Assembly: GCF_003144115.1 (NCBI RefSeq)
Contig: NW_020312014.1
Span: 346,620-410,619, forward strand
Direction of reading: 5' to 3'
Length of the DNA stretch: 64,000 nucleotides
Origin: Tilletiopsis washingtonensis
Taxonomy: Eukaryota; Basidiomycota; Exobasidiomycetes; Entylomatales
Under the pieces are notes generated by a model. It did no database searches. It was given only the letters and a program-made list of their open reading frames with translations, and was not told the origin of the DNA. The position numbers and the translations under genes are program-made. Each line of letters begins with the position of its first letter. Position 1 is the first letter of the stretch. Below are positions 55,991-64,000 of this stretch, in pieces.

Positions 55991-58900
55991 TCACTGGGCC
56001 AACAGGGGAACGGTCGGGAGTCGCGCAAGGAGATCGGCGCTTTGGCGGCCCTCGCCGGCGGCCGCGTCCGAGCCGCGTGGGGCACGCCGGGCGCTGCGCA
56101 CCGAGTCGGCGAGACGCTCGATGCGCGCCTGCAACTCGAGACGCTCGCGCTGCTGCGCCGCGAGCTGCGAGCGCGGCTGTGCGGCAAGGCGACGCCAGGT
56201 GCGCACTGGAGCTGCTGCCGATCCATCGGCGGGTGCTGGGGCAACGCGAGGGAGCGTGATGACGCGCGGCGAGGCGGCTAGGCGCAGCAATTCGGCGTAC
56301 AGCGTCTTGCTCTCGCGCACCGCCGACACTGGTGCGCTGGACTCTGCGGCCCGGCGCGGTCGTGGCGTGCCGGCCTCGGCGTCGTCCTCGGCGTTTGATG
56401 GCTTGAGCGGTGCGCTCGGCAGCACGGGCAGTGCCTCGAGCTGCTGCAGCATGCCGGCGCTCTTGAGATAGCAGTTCTCAGCGCGGACCACCGACAGGAC
56501 GTTGCGCGTGGCCTCGAGCTGCTCTGCGAGGTAGCCACTCTCGAACGATGCGGCAGAGGAGTAGCCTCGCTGCAGTCCTGCGGCGGCTGCAGCGTCCTCG
56601 TCGCCGCCGGCGCGCTCGCCGCTTTGGGCCTCGCCGGCCGTGCTCGCGGCCGACTTGGCGCTGGCCTGTGTCAGAGTGGCGTTCTTGCGCTCCGACGCCT
56701 CCAGGTCGGCCTGCAGGGACTCGTGCACTGCCTGGTACTCCTTGAGCCGCCGCTGTGTCTCGGAGAGCTCCTGCGTGAGGCGCGAGAGGTCGTCTGCCTG
56801 CTCCTTCGTGCGGTCAACCTGCTTCTGCAGCCGCTCGAGCTTGATGGCGCCCTCCTGCAGCTTCTGCTCTCGCGCGTTGATCTGCAGCAGGGCCTCGCGG
56901 AGCTCCTCCTTGAGCTTCGCGATCTGGCGCTCGGCGTCGACGTTGTGCGCAGCCTCGGCCTTGATGTCCTCGACGCGCAGCAGCCACGGCTGCGAGCCAA
57001 GGACCTTCTTGACGTTCTCCTGCTCCAGAGATGCGGCAAGGATCGGCGGGATGGCGGATGACAAGTGCGCAGAAGAAGACAGTGCCTTGTCCCAGATCTG
57101 GTCGTCGCTGCCCGGCTCCATGTCGCCGTCGCGGAGAGCGTCGGCGACGAAGCCGATGAATGTGCTCATCACGAAGGGCGCCTTGGTTGTGCGGACCTCC
57201 GAGGTGTAGGCAGCGACGGAGCGCGCCAGTGCCTTGGCGAAGACGACGAGAGCCGAGCCGATGCCGCCGAGCGGCGGCAAGCCCATGATCACCTCGATCC
57301 GCACGGCCTCCTCGTTGTCGTACAGGCTCGTCAGACGGCGCAGCAGCTTGCGCGTCGGCACCTTGGTAGAACGCGCGTTGTTGATCAGCTCTTGCAGTGG
57401 CGCAAAGACGTCGTCGTCGAGTGTCTTGCCACCGAGCTCCCACTCGGTCTCCTCCTCATTGTACAGCGCGGCGAGCGTCTGCTTGGTGAAGCCCAGCGCG
57501 GCGATCAGAGTGTCGAGGTCGAGGTCGATCAGCTGGGCCGCTCCGACCTCGCGCGCGGCCAGGTCCGCCTCGGTCTCGCCGCTGAGGTTGAGCGAGAAGT
57601 GCTCCACCTCCTTGACGAAGGCCGCGAACTCGCTGCCGCACTCGGCCTCCTTGAGGTCCTCGTGGCGCAGCGAGTAGATGAATTGGTCGATGCGGCGCTC
57701 GATGCGCTCGTACTCGCGGTAGCTGCGGCCGGCCTTGAGGAACGTCTGCACCGGCGCGAGCTTGAGCACGCCGACGATCTGGCGCGACACGGCCGTGAAG
57801 TGCGCCAGGCTGTTGCGCATCTGGCAGATGCCAATGAGGTGCTCCGGCACAACGCTGGCGAGCGCGCCGGCGATGTCGTAGTTGCCCTCCACAATCGTGC
57901 GGATCAACTCCGACTTGTGTGCCATGCGCTGGAAGAAGAGCAGGGCATTGACGGCGTCGGCATCGGCCTCGAAGTACGCCGCCGGCAGGTAGGCACGCGT
58001 CATGTCGAGGTGCGCAATGGCCTGCGAGGCCTCGAGGCGGCCCAGCTCGAGCTCGATCGTCTTGGCCTGCGACTTGAGCGCAGACGACTGCAGCTTCATG
58101 CTGAGGTTAAGCATGGCCTGGCTCTGGTTCGCCAGGCCGCCCGGGCCCTCCTCGCCGGGCGTGCCACCCTCCTCCTGCGCAGCGCGCTGCTGCGCCCGCA
58201 CGGCGTCGATCTCGCTCTGTAGGCTGACGATGAGCTCGCGGAACTGCAGGCGCATGCGCTCGTTGTCGGCGATGTTGGCCTCGAGCAGCTCGTTGCGCGC
58301 GTGCAGCTCGCGCAGCTGAAAGTCCTTAAGGTCGACCTCCTCCTGCAGCTGGCGCTCAGTCTCGATGTGTGCCTCTTCCAGCTCGTTGGCGACCTCCTCG
58401 TGCGCCTCAGCGTCCTGCAGCGAGGCCTTCATCTTCTCGAGCTTTTCCGACAGCGTCAGGTTGCGATCGGTCAGCTGCACGAGCATCTCCTCGGTGCTCA
58501 GCGCATCGTCGAGCTGCTCCTTGAGGTCTTCGATGACTTCGTTGGCGCCCTCGAGACGCGACGAGACGGTCTCGAAGCGCTGCTGCAGGTCCTCGAGCAG
58601 GAAGAGCTCCTTCTCGAGCTCGGAGATGCGGCGCTTCTGCTCGCCCTCCGTCTCGCTCGTGAGGTCGCGCAGTCGCCAGAGGGCCTCCTTGAGGCGCTCG
58701 TTCTGCTTCTCCAGCTGAACGTAGCCCGGCGCACGTCCGACCTTCTCGCCGCTCTCGGAGGTGTCGCCAGCTGCAGCAGGGGCGGAACGCTCCTCTGGCA
58801 CGCCCTCGGCCTCGAGCAGCGCTTTCTCGGCGGTCAGCACTTCGACGTCCATCGTGAGCTCCTCCACACGCTCGCGCTCAGCGTCGAGCTCTTCCTTGAG

Positions 58901-60493
58901 CGCTTCTGCGCGCTCCTCCGCCATCTCCTTGTCGAGAATGGACATCTCGACCTGGTCGGTGAACTCTTGCAGCTGGCGCTCCAGAGACTCGCGCTCCGAC
59001 TCCCAGTCCTTCTCTGCCTGGTAGAGGTCCCTGACCTGGATCTGAAGCTCTTGTTGTTTCGCTGCAGAGCGGGCTTGTCAGTGAGACAGCGCGGAGCACA
59101 TCAAGCGCCGTACTCACTGAGCATCTTGGCCTTCAGCGACGCAAGCTCCTCATTCTCCTGACGCACAGCTTCCATCTGGCGCAGTCGATCCCGGTCTTCG
59201 TCGCGCTGCTTCTCTAGCACACGCGCCGTCGCCTTGAGTTCGTCGACCTCGCGCTGAAGCGCGCCCACCTCTACGGCGCCTGCGGGTCGCTTGCCCGTGC
59301 TGGCAAGAGACATGTGGTCACGCTTGCCGATCCCGCTGGTGCTCGCGCTGAGAGCTGCGCGACGAGCCGACGGCGACAGCTCGTCGTCATGGTCCGAGAG
59401 GACAGCGCCGGGTGAAGCGTCGTCCAAGCTGGCGTCCATCAGACTCTCGGAGTCTTCGTCGCGGCTCTGCCGCCGCGCCGAGAGCGTCTTCTGCGTCTGC
59501 CTCGACGCAGTCGCTGCCGCAAGCCGTGCAGCCGGCGTCCTCGGTGCGATGGCCAGTGCTGATCCCGCGCGGCTCTGTGTACGGGCCACGGGCGTGCTGG
59601 CAGCAGGCACACCGGTGTGGGCACGCGACAGCGCCGGCCGAGCCGGAGAGGCAATCTCTGAGGCACCGCCAGGCGCCATCGACGGGCGAGTGCGCGGCAC
59701 AGGACGCAGCGCGGCACGCGCAGTTGTCGCATCGACGCTTCTCGCCGAGGCCGCGGCAGTCCTGTCGGTGCCGGCTGCAGCTCGTGGAGCCGCGGCAGGC
59801 TGGGTGCCAGGTCTCAGCGCACGGGCCGTCGCAGCCGAGGGCGTCGAGGTGCGGCTCTGGCCAGAGTGGTACACTCCCGACGAGGACGAGGCAGCGGAAG
59901 AGGCCGCGCGCTTCAGCGGACTGACCGCGCCGCTTATCGTGGAGCCGGCGCGGGCGGCGCCCGGCTTGAGAGGCGATGTGACCCGAGGCGGCGCGAGCGA
60001 CGAGCGCGGGCGGCTCGTCGTCGATGTGGCCGAGGACATGCGGGACTGCGCGCGCAGCCGCTCAGCAGCGGCATCAGAGACTCTCGGCTGCGACACTCAC
60101 CACAGGTGCCGGTCGCTTCACTGGGCTGACAGGCGTGCGCACAGGCGCGGGCGGCGGCGGCATGAGCTCCTGCTCGTCCATCTGCGACTCCTCGTGCTCG
60201 CTGTACAGCTCCTCGAGCGCCTCGTCGTCGCTCTCTACGTGGCCGATGACGTGCACCTGGCTGGCGCGCACGAAGACGCCGTGGCCATCGGCGGCGTCAA
60301 AGTAGCGCTTGCCCTGCACGACGCCGTTGTTCTTGCCATTGGGCTCGTCGAGCTGCACGCCGACCCAAACGCCGGCGGCGAAGGCCGTCTGGCCCACGAA
60401 GAGCACCTCGCCGAGGCCGAGCTTGGCGATCTGGCAGCGGTCGTGCAGGCGCAGCACGGCGGGCTGCGCGCCCGTGGCGCGCGGCGTCGACAT
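55991..60493 (-). CDS. NIP100: dynactin p150 subunit (Glued/Nip100)
   Basis: About 1,460 residues in three main exons. An N-terminal CAP-Gly domain binds microtubule ends (GLGEVLFVGQTAFAAGVWVG, LDEPNGKNNGVVQGKRYF, HGVFVRASQV). A Ser/Arg/Pro-rich basic linker follows, then two long coiled coils (LEKEKLFLLEDL-type heptads between about residues 400-700 and near 1150-1300) with the conserved dynactin block between them (MRNSLAHFTAVSRQIVGVL, FLKAGRSYREYERIERRIDQ). It is the dynein cofactor subunit. The CAP-Gly motif is GKNNG, a normal variant of GKNDG. The intron after KRPAPV is 55 nt. ATG at 60493 gives MSTPRATGAQPAV. Confidence 0.93.
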
Positions 60494-63400
60494 GCCGGGC
60501 AGGGCGGGGTTGCGCCGGGTGTGGAGTGCGCCTTGTGGAGAGGAGGTGTTGGTCTGCGGTGCGGTGCGGGCTGAGCCTCGCGACGCGCCAAGGGCGGCGG
60601 CGGCGTGGGAGCGCCAGCCGCGCAGCGAGCCGCACGTCGGCCGACGCGGCCGAATGGCCCGACCGCGCCCGACCACGCGCCAGCACGGACGAGGCCTCGA
60701 GCTCATCGCATCCTCCTGCTCATGTCCCTCTTCTCACTCGACTGCCTCGGCCGCCGGCGGGACGATCCGCTGCGCGCGCCTGCTGTGTACGCACGCGCAT
60801 CTCGGACCGGGCCCAGCGCCCCCTCTGGGTGAGCGTGTGTCACATGGCCTGTCAGCAGCAGGACGGATGAGTAAGCAACGCACCCTTGGGTTGCGGCTCC
60901 GGACGCCGGCGACGGCGAGGTCCGCCCGGCGTCGGAGCGCGCATTCGCCCGCAAGTCTTAGCGAAGGACGAGCGGATGCACACGCAGCTGCATCCTGCAG
61001 CATCAGCCGCCAGCACGCCGCACAGCAGGCAGGCAGCCGACGGCCCGAGCCGACGGGAAGCACGCAGAGGGTGCAGCCGCTGTCCTCCAGCGAGGCCTCG
61101 CTTGGCGGAGCAAGTCAGGGCCGCCGAGGGCGCCAGCAGCCGCAGCGAGATCCGCACCCGTGCGGGCCTGCCGCGCGGCGCGGCCGCTGCTTCGTGCTTT
61201 AGACGGCGACCCGAGGTTTCGAGCGACCACCGCAGCCGCCAGGGTACGCTACGGCTGCGGTAGCGTGCAGCCGTCCGCAGCTCGGCGCCCCGGTCCTCTC
61301 CTGCGCGCGCGATGGGGGCGACGAGTTGAAAGACGGCTGCGGCATTTGCTAAGGCGCTACGAGAAGGCGGTGCGCGCTTGCGGAACCCCTTCCAAGGGCG
61401 CGGCCCTGCGCCAAGAGGCCGTGCCGGCCGGCCCACGCTTGCGGCCGCTGCCTAGCGCATGGAACACAGCATGCACAGCGACAGCCGCTCGCCCAGATCT
61501 CGACGGATCAAGACGCCCGTGGCGGCCGAACGGCAGAGGTCGTCCTGGGTCCTGCCCCCTGAGCGCCGAGCCGAGCGCGTCTCTGCCCCCCTGGCAGCAC
61601 GCTCTCTGCGTGCCTGCGGTGGCCGAAGCTGCGCCGCTGCGATCCAGCATGCTTGGTGATGCCAGCGCGCTGCGCAGACTCCCGGCTGCCGCTGACGTCG
61701 AGCTCCTTCCGCCAGCGCGCCTCTGCATGGCTGCCGCGCTGCTGGCTGCGAAGATCCGGCGCCGACGCCGCAATACCGGCTGCTTCCGCCGCCTCGTCTT
61801 GCCTCGCTGGCACTTTGTGCGCCCACCGCGCCTTCATGCCGCCACGTTCTCTGCACCTCGAACCGCAGCGATGCGCAGGACCCTGCGGACGGCGCTGCGT
61901 GCCCTTGCTAAGCAAGCGGCAGCGCACGGAAGCGACGGCTAGCGCGCACAGAGCGCGCACCGATGCGAGCGATGCCCGCCCGCAGCCGCGTGGGATGACG
62001 TGCGGGCGGGCAGCCGGCAGCACGCGCACGTCACCGCCCGCTGCTGCTGCGCCTGCTGCGGCATGCGGTGACCGCCGCAGCACAGGCAGCCCACCAGCTG
62101 GTGCCGCACGCCGCACGGTGCGCTGCGGCGGTTGGGCCGGATCGCGCATGAATGCTGCGTGCTGCTGCGCTGCATGCTGCTGCTGCATGTGCAGCTCTTC
62201 TGCGCCGCTCGTCCCCCACAGCACCTGCGCGTGCCCCGTCGCAGGTCGCCGTGGCACTGCCGAAGGGGCTGCGTCGGCCCGTGAAGGCCTCCAACGCTTC
62301 CTCGCGCAGGAGCGCCGATGCTGGCGCTGCTGTTGCTGCGCTGCTGCTGCGCCCTGCGCCTGCGCCTGTGTCGCCTCAAGCGGTGCCTGCCTCCCACGGT
62401 CCACCTTCTGAGCCGAAGAACGCATGCACCTGCGCCTGCCACACCTGCCCTGCGCACGCCTGCAGGCGCCTCAAACTGTGGCTCGGGTAAGATGACGCAG
62501 CCGCACTCGCGGCTGCCGCTGCCGCGGCCCAGAGGCGATCGATTCCAATTTGACTCTGCTGCAGCGTCCGCGTGTACAGCACGCCGCACGCAGCGGGGTC
62601 TGCATCGGCTGCACGCCGGCCTCCAAGGCTGCGACGAAAACGCAGCACGGGCAGGCGTTGCGGCCGGCGATGGCGTGGCAGCAAGACGTGGCCTGCGCCG
62701 CACGCGCGAATGGCCGCGCTCGGCGCTCCCGCCGAGGACACCGGCGCCTGGCGTTCCTCGGCGCAGCAGAGTGCTGCGCAGCCAAGAGCCGGGTCGGCGC
62801 GGCGCCGGGGTGCGGCGGCAGCAGACGAGCGACGAACGCCGAGCACTGGCCGCGAATCAGAAGCAAGCGCCAATTCGACGGCCTCCATACGCGTCCCTGC
62901 CGAGCCTCTCGCGACTCGCGCGCGCTGCCGCTGCCGCACACTCCGCCGCACGGCGCCGCGAGGCGCTTGCGCCTATTCTCCGATCAAGGTCCGATGTCAC
63001 AGCGAAGTCTAGCGCTGCGCAGAGCCCGTGGCCGGAAGGGCTGAGCCCGCCGCGCGTGGCATGCCCGCGGCAAGCGAGCAGCGCGCCTCGGCAGCGTCTC
63101 AGGAGGCAGCCACAGCGCCTCGAGGGGCGCGCTGCCGATGCAAAGGCGCTGCGGCGGCCGCGCATCGACGAGGAGCGATGCCCACTTCTTCGCACGGCGC
63201 CGCTGACAGGCATGCAGGAGGGGCATGCATGGCACGACGAGTGGCGGAGTGACGACGGCGGTGACGATGCGGCAGCGCAGCAGCAGCACAGCGGAGGCAG
63301 GCGGCAGCGATGGGCAGCCGCAGCCACGGCCTCGGGCGCTGCAGCCGGGAGCCGAGGACGGGGTGCGGCGCGCAGGAGAGGTGCGGCAGCGGAGCAGGCG

Positions 63401-64000
63401 GCAGCACCGCAGCGTGGCATCACCGCAGCCTGCAGCTGCAGCCGCCAGCCGAAGCAGCAGGGGCAGCCTCTGGCGCAGCGCCGGCCCTTCGCGCCGCGGC
63501 GTGGTCGCCGGCGCCGCTGCTGAGCTTGCTGCATGCTGCCCAGATGCAGGCGCCGACAGCAAGCGGCAGCAAGCCGTTCGCGGCCGCCGCCTCGCCGTGC
63601 ACCTCCACGCGGGCTGCCGCTGCGCGCTGAAGTGATCGGCTGCTGCACCCGCCGCCGCTGCCTGCACCTGGCGCCGCCGTCGCCGCCCTTCGCTGCGTCG
63701 CCGTCGCGCATGCGGCACCGGCGAGCAGCCTGCGGCGTGCTGCACCTCTCGTCTGCGCGCTGCAGGCGACCGATGCACCTCCTGCACGCTGTGATTCATC
63801 GCAGCCGGGCGGAGTCGAATGTCCCTGCGCACGCACTCGCGGACTGCTGCCCGCTCGAGTCCGGGGTGCGGTGCCGAGAAGAAGAGTCGAGGGCTGCGTC
63901 TGCGTCCACCGCGCGGCAGCACACGCAGGTGGCAGCGGCAGCGCCGAGAGCGCCACATTGCCGGCCGCGAGCAGCCAGGCGGGCGCAGGAGCAGCAGCAG
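60494..64000. other. 3.5-kb region with no supported gene
   Basis: The first few hundred bases are the dynactin promoter. Beyond that, open frames of up to 400 codons exist on both strands, but none has recognisable domains, clear intron signals or a believable amino-acid make-up; they are rich in Ala, Arg, Cys and His in every frame. GCTGC-type runs (near 62150-62200 and 63270-63460) are common. It may be a long promoter for a gene beyond the edge, an RNA gene, or another chromosomal element; no direct repeat, tRNA or rRNA was seen. Confidence 0.5.

Noticed and set aside
61508-62425. A 305-codon minus-strand frame
   Set aside because: Same chance character, overlapping other equally long frames on the plus strand.
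62318-63523. A 401-codon open frame near the right edge
   Set aside because: Its make-up (Arg, Ala, Ser, Cys throughout) is that of random GC-rich DNA; no domain and no intron signals.

Overview
The window is nuclear DNA of a GC-rich, intron-rich fungus, very probably a basidiomycete. The proteins are typical fungal housekeeping proteins. Nearly every gene is cut by introns of about 50-70 nt with GTGAGT- or GTGCGT-type donors, CTGAC/CTGAG branch sites and CAG acceptors. The compact layout and base composition fit Ustilaginomycotina or Pucciniomycotina, but the sequence alone does not settle which. I see no rRNA, tRNA, CRISPR array, transposon or viral remnant.

Layout. 1-2,044: three tandem genes for small Myb/SANT-like nuclear proteins. 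2,244-7,222 (-): a 4-coumarate-CoA-ligase-like acyl-CoA ligase and eIF2B epsilon. 7,446-12,759: a paraoxonase-like enzyme, the elongation factor IWS1/SPN1 (-) and the TFIIF small subunit. 13,151-16,883: the Rieske protein RIP1 (-), divergent from the vitamin B6 synthase SNZ/PDX1. 17,157-19,444: three more genes of the small Myb/SANT-like family. 19,568-27,432: GINS subunit PSF2 (-), a Dabb-domain protein, a large FG nucleoporin (-) and a Bet1/Sft1-type SNARE. 27,674-32,528: a predicted fusion of a succinyl-CoA-ligase-beta-like region to a PTC7/azr1-type PP2C (-), divergent from a STYX-like pseudophosphatase. 32,658-39,600: a small secreted protein (-), a cation/calcium exchanger (-), cytosolic HSP70 and complex III subunit QCR10. 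39,908-50,083: DNA polymerase delta subunit 2 (-) and the CCR4-NOT scaffold NOT1. 50,482-60,493: a GH5 sterylglucosidase/endoglycoceramidase-like protein (-), an ARF6-type GTPase and dynactin p150 (-). 60,494-64,000 holds no gene I can support.

Most genes are unrelated neighbours rather than a pathway cluster. Looser themes are transcription (IWS1, TFIIF-beta), respiratory complex III (RIP1, QCR10), DNA replication (PSF2, POL31) and phosphatase folds (the PP2C fusion beside STYX).

Four observations stand out. First, RIP1 can only be read through the invariant CTHLGC motif if a single-nucleotide exon (13,435) is spliced between two complete introns. Second, five further microexons of 14-21 nt occur in other genes. 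Third, the six small Myb/SANT-like proteins form two clusters that differ in the phase of a conserved intron. Fourth, the SUCLB-like/PP2C gene reads through as one 1,019-residue protein.
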